NCBI GenBank assembly: GCA_052390115.1
Contig: JBQTHE010000012.1
Location: 1-64,000 of the forward strand
Reading direction: 5' to 3'
From: GCA-003244245 sp052390115
GTDB taxonomy: Bacteria > Actinomycetota > Actinomycetes > Mycobacteriales > Pseudonocardiaceae
DNA length: 64,000 nt
In this document: positions 49,324 to 57,768 of the stretch, piece by piece
Layout: each line of letters begins with the position of its first letter
How positions within the stretch are numbered: the stretch's first letter is position 1
Translations under genes and position numbers: made by a program
The notes under the pieces: generated by a model
What the model was told of the DNA's origin: nothing
Seen by the model: the letters and a program-made list of their open reading frames with translations, nothing else
The model's database searches: none

Positions 49324-50088
49324 ATGGAGATCGAGTCATATGAGCCGGGAACCCCGTGCTGGGTGGATCTGGGCAGCCCGGATCCGGCCGCCGCCGCGGA
49401 CTTCTACTCCGGCCTGTTCGGCTGGGAGGTCGTCGACCAGGGCCCCGATGCGGGCGGGTACCGGATGGCGTTCTTGCGCGGCCGACCGGTCGCCGGGCTG
49501 GGCCCGCAACAGCAGCCGGGCATCCCGCCGTACTGGACGACCTACATCTCGGTGTCCGACGCCGACGCCGTCACCAAGAACGTCCAGGCCACCGGTGGGC
49601 AGGTGTTCATGGAGCCGATGGACGTTTTCGAGTTCGGCCGGATGGCCGTGTGCGCCGACGCCACCGGGGCACCGTTCTCCATCTGGCAGCCGGGGACCCA
49701 CATCGGCGCCGGGCTGGTCAACGAGCCCGGAGCGCTGTGCTGGAACGAGCTGGCCACTCGCGACCGCGCCATAGCGAAGGCCTTCTACCCGGCGGTGTTC
49801 GGCTGGTCACCCGCCGATGTCTCGGGGGGCGGGATGGTCTACACCGAGTGGCAGCTCGGGGATCGCAAGATCGCCGGAATGCTGCAGATGGACGACCGCT
49901 GGCCGGCGGACGTCCCTTCGCACTGGATGGCGTACTTCGCGGTCGAAGACACCGACGCAGTAGCCGCCCAGGCCCACGAACTAGGCGCGACAATCCTGGT
50001 CCCCCCCACCGAGATCCCCCCCGGCCGGTTCGCCGTCCTCAACGACCCCCACGGCGCCGTCTTCAGCGTCATCACCCTGAAGTCCTGA
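49324..50088 (+). CDS. Two-domain VOC family protein
   Basis: A protein of about 254 residues. Module one begins GTPCWVDLGSPDPAAAADFYSGLFGWE and module two GALCWNELATRDRAIAKAFY, each ending in a PFSIWQP or AVFSVI strand. It resembles actinobacterial glyoxalase-like proteins of the CFP30B (27-kDa antigen) type. ATG 49324 follows GAGGAG; a longer frame from 49234 lacks a site. The substrate is unknown. Confidence 0.87.
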   Translation: MEIESYEPGTPCWVDLGSPDPAAAADFYSGLFGWEVVDQGPDAGGYRMAFLRGRPVAGLGPQQQPGIPPYWTTYISVSDADAVTKNVQATGGQVFMEPMDVFEFGRMAVCADATGAPFSIWQPGTHIGAGLVNEPGALCWNELATRDRAIAKAFYPAVFGWSPADVSGGGMVYTEWQLGDRKIAGMLQMDDRWPADVPSHWMAYFAVEDTDAVAAQAHELGATILVPPTEIPPGRFAVLNDPHGAVFSVITLKS

Positions 50089-50090
50089 CG

Positions 50091-50148
50091 CATTCAGCGG
50101 GCTCAGCGGGGTAAACGAGCCCGTTATAACCCCGCTGAGCCCGCTGAA
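50091..50148. terminator. Bidirectional hairpin, second copy of the GCATTCAGCGGG element
   Basis: A perfect 20-bp stem (50093-50112 with 50129-50148, arm TTCAGCGGGCTCAGCGGGGT) lies between the convergent VOC and pckG genes. Sequence and setting match 25676-25737. Confidence 0.82.
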
Positions 50149-50167
50149 CGCGGGAGACGGCGAGGGG

Positions 50168-52003
50168 TCAGGGGTTGAGGCGTTGGGTGAGGGCGTCTAG
50201 CTCGTCGCGCATCGTGCTGGGGAGGGCGTCGCCGATCGTTTCGAACCACTGCTCGATCAACGGGATCTCCTGCCGCCACTCGTCTTTGTCCACCACCAGC
50301 GAGGCGCCGACGTCCTCGATCGTGGTGTCCAGCCCGGACAGGTCGATCTGGTCGGCGCTGGGCACCCGGCCGATCGCGGTGTCGGTCGCCTCGGCCCTAC
50401 CTTCGATCCGCTCGATGATCCACTTCAGTACGCGGCTGTTCTCCCTGAAACCCGGCCACAACAAGCGCTGGTCGGCGCCGCGGCGAAACCAGTTCACGTA
50501 GAAGACCTTCGGCAGCTTGCTGGCGTCGGCCTGCTTGCCGACATTGATCCAGTGCTGGAAGTAGTCGCCGGCGTTGTAGCCGATGAACGGCAGCATCGCC
50601 ATCGGGTCGCGGCGCAGTTCGCCGACCCTCCCGGCGGCCGCTGCGGTCTTCTCGCTGGACAGCGTGGCACCCAGGAACACCCCGTGCTGCCAGTCGAAGG
50701 CCTCGTTGACCAGCGGGACGGTGCTGGCCCGGCGACCACCGAAGAGGATCGCCGAGATCGGCACGCCAGCCGGATCGTCCCACTCATCCGCGAGCACTGG
50801 GCACTGCGCCATCGGGGTGCAGTACCGCGAATTCGGGTGCGCGCCGCGCTGCCCTGCCGCGCCATTGGCAGGCGTCCAGTCCTGCTTGGTCCACGAGGTG
50901 GCGTGCTCCGGCCTGTTCTCCATGCCCTCCCACCAGATGTCGCCGTCGTCGGTGAGCGCGACGTTGGTGAAGATCGAGTTGCCGTAGCGCAGGGTGCGCA
51001 TGGCGTTGGGGTTGGTCTTCCAGCTGGTGCCCGGGGCCACGCCGAAGAACCCGTTCTCGGGGTTCACCGCGTAGAGCCGGCCGTCGGCACCGAAGCGCAT
51101 CCAGGCGATGTCGTCACCCAGCGTTTCGACCTTCCAGCCGGGGATGGTGGGTTCGAGCATCGCCAGGTTGGTCTTGCCGCAGCCCGAGGGGAACGCGGCC
51201 GCGATGTAGTGGGTCCGCCGCTGCGGGCTGGTCAGCTTGAGGATCAGCATGTGCTCGGCGAGCCAGCCCTCGTCGCGAGCCATCGCCGAGGCGATCCGCA
51301 GCGAGTAGCACTTCTTGCCCAGCAGCGCGTTGCCGCCGTAGCCGGAGCCGAAGCTCCAGATCATCCGCTCCTCGGGGAAGTGGCTGATGTATTTGGTGTC
51401 GTTGCACGGCCAGGGCACATCGGCCTCGCCGGGTTCCAGCGGGCGACCCACCGAGTGCAGGCAGGGCACGAAGTCCGCATCGCTGCCGTCGGGTCGGGTG
51501 AACTTGCGCAGGGCGCGCCCGCCCATCCGGGTCATGATCTTCATCGAGCACACCACGTATTCGGAATCGGTGAGCTCGACGCCCAGTTTGGGTTTCGGGT
51601 CCTCCAGCGGGCCCATGCAGAAGGGCACCACGTACATCGTCCGGCCGCGCATGCAACCCCGGTACAGCCCGGTCATGATCGCTTTCATCTCGTCGGGCTG
51701 CATCCAGTTGTTGGTGGCCCCGGCGTCGCGCTCGGCTCGCGAGCAGATGAAGGTGCGCTCCTCCACCCGGGCAACATCGGACGGGTCCGAGACGGCCCAG
51801 AACGAGTTCGGTTTGCGGTCCAGCCGGGTGAACGTGCCGGCATCGACGAGCTGGCCGGTGAGCCGGTCCCACTCTTCCTCGGATCCGTCGCACCACACGA
51901 CCCGATCGGGCCTGGTCAGTTCGGCGGTCTCGCGCACCCAGTTGCGCAACCGGGCATGGCTGGTCGGGGCATCGTCGAGACCCGGGATGGTCGAGGTGGT
52001 CAC
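50168..52003 (-). CDS. pckG: Phosphoenolpyruvate carboxykinase (GTP)
   Basis: A protein of about 611 residues, the normal size for the GTP type. It interconverts oxaloacetate and PEP, the entry step of gluconeogenesis. The kinase-1 loop with catalytic Cys is FPSGCGKTNLAM near 285. Metal-binding residues lie around GDDIAWMRFG. The substrate-binding stretch is GSGYGGNALLGKKCYSLRIA, and the N-terminal RTMYVVPFCMGP is typical. GTG 52003 follows AGGGAGGAG. A hairpin sits in its leader. Confidence 0.96.
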   Translation of the reverse strand: MTTSTIPGLDDAPTSHARLRNWVRETAELTRPDRVVWCDGSEEEWDRLTGQLVDAGTFTRLDRKPNSFWAVSDPSDVARVEERTFICSRAERDAGATNNWMQPDEMKAIMTGLYRGCMRGRTMYVVPFCMGPLEDPKPKLGVELTDSEYVVCSMKIMTRMGGRALRKFTRPDGSDADFVPCLHSVGRPLEPGEADVPWPCNDTKYISHFPEERMIWSFGSGYGGNALLGKKCYSLRIASAMARDEGWLAEHMLILKLTSPQRRTHYIAAAFPSGCGKTNLAMLEPTIPGWKVETLGDDIAWMRFGADGRLYAVNPENGFFGVAPGTSWKTNPNAMRTLRYGNSIFTNVALTDDGDIWWEGMENRPEHATSWTKQDWTPANGAAGQRGAHPNSRYCTPMAQCPVLADEWDDPAGVPISAILFGGRRASTVPLVNEAFDWQHGVFLGATLSSEKTAAAAGRVGELRRDPMAMLPFIGYNAGDYFQHWINVGKQADASKLPKVFYVNWFRRGADQRLLWPGFRENSRVLKWIIERIEGRAEATDTAIGRVPSADQIDLSGLDTTIEDVGASLVVDKDEWRQEIPLIEQWFETIGDALPSTMRDELDALTQRLNP

Positions 52004-52034
52004 CGCTGCACTCCTCCCTGGAGGAACGCCAAGG

Positions 52035-52059
52035 ACCGCCCGTGCTCAGCACGGACGGT
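52035..52059. promoter_or_regulatory. Palindrome in the pckG leader
   Basis: CCGTGCT-C-AGCACGG (52040-52054), extended by ACCG/CGGT after one mismatch. It is 32-56 bases before the pckG start and could be an operator or an mRNA hairpin. Confidence 0.45.
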
Positions 52060-52176
52060 TGGACGTCAAAGTGATGACCTCAAGGTTAACCCGGCGAAAC
52101 TACTCAGCGATTGAGAAATATCTCACACATGTCCGGTCGCGAATCGGTCTCAAAATTCGCCGTCACAGCGTCGGCT

Positions 52177-53601
52177 TTAGCTGGCCTGGCTCACCGAGGA
52201 CATGTTGAAGTCAGGTATCCGGATGGGGGGCATCGAGGTGCGAGCGAACCAATCCTTGCCCTCCCGGCATAGCGTGGCCCCGGTCGCACCAACCTCGCTG
52301 GCGCGGCGGACCAGGTCGATCGGGCTCTCGTTGAACCGGAAGTTGTTCACCTGACCGACCACCGCACCATCCTCAACGAGGTACACCCCGTCCCGGGTCA
52401 GCCCGGTGAGCAGCAACGAGGTTGGGTCAACCTCACGGATGTACCACAGGCAGGTCAGCAGCAACCCCCGCTCGGTGCGGGCCACCAGGTCGTCGGTCGA
52501 AGCATCCGACCCACCGGTCAACACCAGGTTCTCCGGTGGTGGGGTGAACACCCCACCCAGCTCCGCTGCAGCCGCCCGGGGGTAGGCCAGCGCGTTCACC
52601 GTGCCGTCTCGCAACCAGTCCACCCGGCGCACCGGGACGCCGTTGTCGAAGACGCTCACCGAGTCGCTCGAGTAGCTGGTAGCCAGGAACGGCGCCGTCG
52701 CCAGGCCCGCCGCAGCCGGATCGCTGGACAGCGTGAGCGGCAGGTCGGTGAGCCGCTCGCCCAGCCGGGTCGGCGAGCTGGATCCGGCCACGGCCGACCA
52801 CGGCGAGCGTCCTTCGTGGGTCGGGCGGCCTTCCATCGACCACACCAGGTCGGTCATCAGATCGGAGACCGCCGACGGCGGCAGGATCGTCTCGTGCCGG
52901 CCCGCAGGCAGCTCCAGGCGCCGCTGCGACCAGCCCAGCCGTCGCCGCACCTCAGCGATCAGGGCAGCGATGTCCACGTCGGTGAAATCAGCCGTGTAAG
53001 CCCCGGCCCAGGCGCTGCGGGTGAGGTCGTCGGCGACCTTGCCGTTGATCTCCACGGTGCCGGTGGGCTGCACCCAGCGACGGCGTAGCCCCGTCGAGGA
53101 CGCCAGCCAGGTGGTCTCCAGCCGGTGCTCGGCGAAGCCGTAGAGCAGCTCGCCACCGCCAATCCGGGCAGGGGAGTCGCCGGACGCCGCACCGAATGCC
53201 GCTGCCAGCTCATCCGCCAGCCTTGCGAACACGCCGATTTCGGTGGCCGTCGCTGGCGCGTCGAAGTCACCGTCGACCGTACCGTCGGCCAGCGGTGCGG
53301 CGTCCCGGGCCGGCCCGGACTGGTGGGCCGACTCCTCGCTGGCTGCCACCACAGCGCGCACCTCATCGAGGTCGGTGCCATTGCCACTCACCGTGCCGAT
53401 CGAGGGACCCGCAACGGACCCACCGGCTGCCTCCACAATCGAGATCACCGAGAACGAGCGGGTCGTGGTGTGCCCGTTGGTGGTCATCGTGTTGTTGGCC
53501 CAGCGCAGGTTGACCTCGCTGGTGTCGGTGAGCAGCACGATGCATCCGTCGGCCTTGGACGCGGCCAGCGCGGCCGCGGTCAGTTCATCGGCAGGTATCA
53601 C
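52177..53601 (-). CDS. TldE/PmbA-like partner of TldD
   Basis: A protein of about 474 residues from GTG 53601, which overlaps the TldD stop as GTGA. It has the modulator-of-gyrase layout: SEVNLRWANNTMTTNGH at the N-terminus, then a central LPAGRHETILPPSAVSDLM and the C-terminal LTGLTRDGVYLVEDG. It lacks the HExxxH zinc site, as expected for the non-metal partner. TldD-TldE complexes are proteases that act on unfolded peptides, for example in peptide antibiotic maturation. Confidence 0.9.
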   Translation of the reverse strand: MIPADELTAAALAASKADGCIVLLTDTSEVNLRWANNTMTTNGHTTTRSFSVISIVEAAGGSVAGPSIGTVSGNGTDLDEVRAVVAASEESAHQSGPARDAAPLADGTVDGDFDAPATATEIGVFARLADELAAAFGAASGDSPARIGGGELLYGFAEHRLETTWLASSTGLRRRWVQPTGTVEINGKVADDLTRSAWAGAYTADFTDVDIAALIAEVRRRLGWSQRRLELPAGRHETILPPSAVSDLMTDLVWSMEGRPTHEGRSPWSAVAGSSSPTRLGERLTDLPLTLSSDPAAAGLATAPFLATSYSSDSVSVFDNGVPVRRVDWLRDGTVNALAYPRAAAAELGGVFTPPPENLVLTGGSDASTDDLVARTERGLLLTCLWYIREVDPTSLLLTGLTRDGVYLVEDGAVVGQVNNFRFNESPIDLVRRASEVGATGATLCREGKDWFARTSMPPIRIPDFNMSSVSQAS

Positions 53602-55115
53602 TGGCCGGCCTCCTCGCGGGTGTTGAGCACGTTGATACCGCGGAACAGCGCCGACGGGCATCCGTGGCTGACTGCCGCGACCTGACCAGGCTGAGCCTTG
53701 CCACAGTTCAACGCACCGCCCAGCAACCACGTCGAGGCGCCACCGACAGCCTCCATCGCACCCCAGAAATCGGTGGTGGTGGCCTGATAGGCGACGTCGC
53801 GGAGCTGCCCGGCCAACTGACCGCCCTCGATGCGGTAGAAGCGCTGCCCGGTGAACTGGAAGTTGTAGCGCTGCATGTCGATCGACCAGGAGCGGTCGCC
53901 GACGATGTAGATGCCACGCTGCACCCCGGAGATCAGCTCCGAGGTCGTGGTGTCGGTGCTGGGGTCCGGTTGCAGCGATACGTTGGCCATTCGCTGGATG
54001 GGCACGTGGTGCGGCGAGTCGGCATACGCGCAGCCGGCCGAGCGTTCCAGGCCGAGCCGGCGGGCGAAGACTCGATCGGTCTGGTAGCCGACCAGCGTCC
54101 CGTCTGCTACCAGGTCCCACTGCGAGGTGGCGACCCCGTCGTCGTCGTAGCCGATGGTGGCCAGCCCGTGCGGCTGGGTGCGGTCCCCGGTGACGTGCAT
54201 CAGCGGCGAGCCGTAGCGCAGCGTGCCGAGCTTGTCCGGGGTGGCGAAAGAGGACCCGGCATAGGCTGCCTCGTAGCCGATCGCACGGTCGTACTCGGTG
54301 GCGTGCCCCACCGACTCGTGGATCGTCAGCCACAAATTGGTGGGGTCGATCACCAAGTCGTACCGGCCAGGCTCAACGCTGGGCGCCTTGACCTTCTCGG
54401 CCAGCCACTCCGGGATCTGCGCGAGCTCATCGTCCCAGTCCCACACGGTGTTGCCGGCCAGGTACTCCCAGCCCCGAGCAGCCGGCGGCGCGCAGGTTCG
54501 CATGCTCTCGAACGAGCCGGCGGCCCGGTCCACCGCGGTGGCGGTAACTACGGGATACAGCCGCACCCGCTGCTGGGTGGTGCTCGTGCCGGCGGAGTCA
54601 GCGTAGAACTTGGTCTCCTTCGCCGCGCGGAAGACCACGTCGGTGTGCTCGACGCCGTCGGTGGCAAGCAACCGGCGGGACCACTCCGACAGCAGCGCCA
54701 CCTTCTCCTGCAGGGGCACCGTGAACGGGTCGATCTCGTAGTCGCCGACCCAGACGGCCCCGGCGTGCACGGGCTCAGCCGCCAACTCCACCCGCTCGGC
54801 GTTAAGCCGGCGCAGCGTGCGGGCCACCTCGACGGCCCGCTGCGCGGTAGCCACGGCAGAGCGCGGGGTCAGCTCGAGGTGCGAAGCGAACCCCCAGGTG
54901 CCCTCGACGATCACCCGCACGGCCAGCCCCACGGTGGTCGAGTCCTGCGCCGTAGCGACCGCCCCGTCGCGCAGCCGCAGCAGCTGCCCGGTGGTCCGCT
55001 CGATCCGCACGTCGGCGTGCTCGGCGCCCAGCTCGCGGGCTCGCCCGACGGCGGCGTCAGCCACCGACCGCAACGGCAGGTCAAGGAAATCTGGATCGAT
55101 CACACCGATGCTCAC
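53598..55115 (-). CDS. TldD-type metalloprotease subunit
   Basis: A protein of about 505 residues from GTG 55115. The zinc-binding helix is HESVGHATEYDRA near 285 (HExxxH), with a third ligand cysteine probably in ALNCGKAQPGQ near the C-terminus. The N-terminal fold includes DGAVATAQDSTTVGLAVRV. It forms a heterodimer with the next gene's product, which is translationally coupled. No peptide-antibiotic precursor is recognised next to it, so a general role is likely. Confidence 0.92.
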   Translation of the reverse strand: MSIGVIDPDFLDLPLRSVADAAVGRARELGAEHADVRIERTTGQLLRLRDGAVATAQDSTTVGLAVRVIVEGTWGFASHLELTPRSAVATAQRAVEVARTLRRLNAERVELAAEPVHAGAVWVGDYEIDPFTVPLQEKVALLSEWSRRLLATDGVEHTDVVFRAAKETKFYADSAGTSTTQQRVRLYPVVTATAVDRAAGSFESMRTCAPPAARGWEYLAGNTVWDWDDELAQIPEWLAEKVKAPSVEPGRYDLVIDPTNLWLTIHESVGHATEYDRAIGYEAAYAGSSFATPDKLGTLRYGSPLMHVTGDRTQPHGLATIGYDDDGVATSQWDLVADGTLVGYQTDRVFARRLGLERSAGCAYADSPHHVPIQRMANVSLQPDPSTDTTTSELISGVQRGIYIVGDRSWSIDMQRYNFQFTGQRFYRIEGGQLAGQLRDVAYQATTTDFWGAMEAVGGASTWLLGGALNCGKAQPGQVAAVSHGCPSALFRGINVLNTREEAGQ

Positions 55116-55125
55116 CTTGCCGACC

Positions 55126-55587
55126 CTATCGCCCGCTGCAGCAACCGGGCGGCCAGCGCCGCCGCAGCCGATCCGAGGATCCCGGACTCCTGCAGCACAA
55201 CCAGCGGGACGACCGGCACGCCGATCGGGATCTTCTCCTCGACCGCACAGATAGCACCATCTCGGGGTCCGCGATCGGCACGCCCTGCAGACCCGCGGCG
55301 AACTCCCCACCGACGACCATCGGCACCCCCGCGGCGAGCGCGGGCCACATCACGCGGAGCACCAGCAGCCAGGGGTCCAGGCCTCTCGCGTCCAGGCCTA
55401 TCGCGTCCGACCCCGGTTCCAGCCGCTCGTCGAGGGCAGCGGTGCTCGGCTCAACCCCGAAGGTCACCGCCAGACCGAACGCGCTCAGCACCCGCCGCAC
55501 CGCGTCCACGGCACGCCAGCAGAAGGTCCACATACCGCTCCGGTGGGACAGACGATGCGAATGGGACGGCTGGAACCAGGGCACCAA
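55126..55587 (-). pseudogene. Probable frameshifted hypothetical gene
   Basis: One frame gives a protein-like stretch (RRVLSAFGLAVTFGVEPSTA, then GVPMVVGGEFAAGLQGVP). After a frame change near 55265 a second frame continues DGAICAVEEKIPIGVPVVPL and AAALAARLL and runs into the TldD start. Both parts look coding for one small protein, so a single frameshift is likely. The family is not recognised. Confidence 0.4.
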
Positions 55588-55831
55588 CCAGGGGGGCCGT
55601 GGGTTTAACCAGGGTCCCGGTAGGGGATAACCCTCATGTGCCGGGCAGAGCCGTGTAGCACAGTAGTGATTGTCGGTCGAGAGAGAGGGAGCGGAAGCGG
55701 TGACGATCGGGGTCGAATCTCACCAAGACTTCCTCGATCCGCCTGGGCGCAGCGCCGGGACGCCCAGGCACAGGCCGACACCCGTGGCGCGCAGAACTCG
55801 GGGGGCGCGCGACGGGTATCTGAGGGGAAGA

Positions 55832-55862
55832 GCCCGGACCGCCATTCGGGGGCGGTCCGGGC
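55832..55862. terminator. Hairpin terminator
   Basis: GCCCGGACCGCC (55832-55843) pairs with GGCGGTCCGGGC (55851-55862) around a 7-nt loop. It lies in a gene-poor stretch (55590-56111). Confidence 0.7.
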
Positions 55863-55895
55863 CCCAACCCCGCCGTCCATCCTGAATTAGGCCGT

Positions 55896-56106
55896 GTCCT
55901 GTGGAGCTTCCTATCAGCAGCGCGAGTTCGGGGAACTGAGCGCAGCCAGGATCTGCCCCGGACACCGGCCGATGTCGTGCTGACCGGGGCCGTGAACTCG
56001 ACGCCGGCGACATTCTCCTCCCGTCGCAGGTCGGTCTCGTCCAGTTCACGGCGCCCGCGCGCCTCGGCGCCTCGTTGCGGTCGCACCGTCCCATGATCCA
56101 CAGGAC
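55896..56106. repeat. Possible small element with 10-bp terminal inverted repeats
   Basis: GTCCTGTGGA (55896-55905) and TCCACAGGAC (56097-56106) flank about 190 bp without a convincing gene. The interior contains GTGAACTCGACG, which is also in the inner arm of the element at 30376. It could be a miniature IS derivative. Confidence 0.35.
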
Positions 56107-56111
56107 GCGCC

Positions 56112-56375
56112 CTAGCCCTCCTGATCGGCTGCCCAGCGCTGGGCCAGCAGACATACCCGCTGCGCGAGCTCATCGGCAGTGGCCTCAGGGTCGCCGGTCA
56201 GCCCGGCCGCAAGACCCACCAGGTAGGCGGTGAGCGGAGCCGCCGGCCGCGCGACTCCGTGCGCGACGTCGCGTGCCATGTCCAGCACCCGCGGCTGCAT
56301 GGCGTCCGGTCGCACGGCATCGGCGATGTCCAACTCCCGGCACACCGCGGCGACCCACTCCTCGAGTGTGTTCAC
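56112..56375 (-). CDS. DUF6457 small protein
   Basis: A protein of about 87 residues from GTG 56375. It is mostly helical and acidic (LEEWVAAVCRELDI, then VARPAAPLTAYLVGLAAGL and ADELAQRVCLLAQRW), matching the short actinobacterial DUF6457 family. Its function is unknown. It is divergent from trmB with 49 bp between starts. Confidence 0.8.
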   Translation of the reverse strand: MNTLEEWVAAVCRELDIADAVRPDAMQPRVLDMARDVAHGVARPAAPLTAYLVGLAAGLTGDPEATADELAQRVCLLAQRWAADQEG

Positions 56376-56424
56376 CAGGCCACCTTCTCATCTGCGCCGT
56401 TGCCCGGTGCGCAAGGCTGGCGGT

Positions 56425-57123
56425 GTGCAGCAGACCAGGGCGACCCACTCCCCCCAACACCACTACTACCCACAGCGCAACCGGATGACCACCGGGCAGC
56501 AGCGCGCCTGGGATCGGACCTGGGACCGGTGGGGCGCAGACGTCGTGGACCTGCCCGACGGCCCACTGGACACCGCCGGGTGGTTCGGGCGCGCCGCCCC
56601 GGTCGTGCTCGAGATCGGCTCTGGGATGGGGGAGTCGACCGCGGCGATGGCCGTCGCCGCACCCGACGTCGATCATCTCGCCGTGGAGGTCTACCAGCCT
56701 GGCCTGGCCCAGCTACTCCTGCGCATCGAGCAGGCTGAGATCACGAACCTGCGTCTGCTGCGCGGCGACGCGCACACCCTGCTGACCGAACACATCGCGC
56801 CGGGCTGCCTGCACGCCGTCCGGATCTACTTCCCCGACCCGTGGCCAAAGCGGCGGCATCACAAGCGCCGGCTGGTCGGTCCGGAGTTCATCGCCCTGGT
56901 GACGTCCCGGCTGGAGGTAGGAGGCACACTGCACCTCGCCACCGACTGGGAGTCCTACGCCGCGGAGATGCTCGACGTGTGCGCCGCCGAGCCCGGGCTG
57001 CGCAACACCGCCCCCGGCAGCGGCTTCGCGGCGCGGCCGGCGTGGCGACCGGTCACCAAGTTCGAGCAGCGCGCCCGGGACGACGGCCGCGCCGTCCACG
57101 ATCTGCTCTTCGCCCGCGGTTAG
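56425..57123 (+). CDS. trmB: tRNA (guanine-N7)-methyltransferase
   Basis: A protein of about 232 residues. The SAM-binding loop is VLEIGSGMGEST near 55-66, followed by HLAVEVYQPGLAQLL. The family signature YFPDPWPKRRHHKRRLV is near 135. It makes m7G at position 46 of tRNAs. GTG 56425 (VQQTRATHSPQ) is preferred because the usual N-terminal basic stretch before MTTGQQRAW is kept; ATG 56486 would give a shorter form. Confidence 0.92.
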   Translation: MQQTRATHSPQHHYYPQRNRMTTGQQRAWDRTWDRWGADVVDLPDGPLDTAGWFGRAAPVVLEIGSGMGESTAAMAVAAPDVDHLAVEVYQPGLAQLLLRIEQAEITNLRLLRGDAHTLLTEHIAPGCLHAVRIYFPDPWPKRRHHKRRLVGPEFIALVTSRLEVGGTLHLATDWESYAAEMLDVCAAEPGLRNTAPGSGFAARPAWRPVTKFEQRARDDGRAVHDLLFARG

Positions 57124-57132
57124 CATCGGACC

Positions 57133-57768
57133 ATGAATCCGGCGCCGCTCCCGACCACCCCGACCACCCTGCTCGTCTGGGATGCGCCCAACATCGACAT
57201 GAGCCTGGGCTCAATTCTCGGTGGACGCCCCAGCTCCGCGTCACGGCCGAGGTTCGACGCCTTGGGTCGCTGGCTGATCTCGCGGGCCGGGTCCGACACC
57301 GAGCCCGAGGCGACCGTGTTCACCAACGTCGCCGCGAGCAGCACAGACTTCGTCCGGCCCTGGGTGGAGGCGCTGCGCAATACCGGGTTCGCGGTATTCG
57401 CCAAGCCCAAGATCGACGAATCGGACATCGACGAGGACATGCTGACGCATATCCGGTCCCGTCACGAGCAGGGTGTGCTGCGCCAGCTGTTGGTGGCCTC
57501 CGGGGACAGCCGGGCCTTCCGGGAACCACTGGAGGACCTGGTGGCTCAGGGCGTCCAGGTCACCGTGCTCGGGTTCCGGGAACACGCCTCGTTCGCGGTC
57601 AACTCCGTGGTGCTGGACTTCGAGGACTTGGAGGACATCCCGGAGCTGTTCCTGCAGCCGCTGCCCCGGATCACCCTCGAGACGCTGCCCCCGGAGGGCG
57701 CCTGGCTTCCCCCGCTGCGGCCGCTGTCAGCCCTGCTGCGCTACACCCCCATGGAGCCCACTCCATGA
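57133..57768 (+). CDS. NYN domain protein (PIN-like ribonuclease fold)
   Basis: A protein of about 211 residues. Acidic active-site residues are present: LLVWDAPNIDM near 13-23, ESDIDEDML near 98 and LLVASGDSRAF near 120. The NYN fold is a putative metal-dependent RNase. It follows trmB by 9 bp and overlaps the deaminase gene as ATGA, so all three may be co-expressed with a theme of RNA and nucleoside metabolism. The RNA substrate is unknown. Confidence 0.88.
   Translation: MNPAPLPTTPTTLLVWDAPNIDMSLGSILGGRPSSASRPRFDALGRWLISRAGSDTEPEATVFTNVAASSTDFVRPWVEALRNTGFAVFAKPKIDESDIDEDMLTHIRSRHEQGVLRQLLVASGDSRAFREPLEDLVAQGVQVTVLGFREHASFAVNSVVLDFEDLEDIPELFLQPLPRITLETLPPEGAWLPPLRPLSALLRYTPMEPTP

Noticed and set aside
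53598..55115. TldD/TldE pair as part of a peptide-antibiotic cluster
   Set aside because: No precursor peptide or modification enzyme was recognised next to it; the pair is common as a housekeeping protease.
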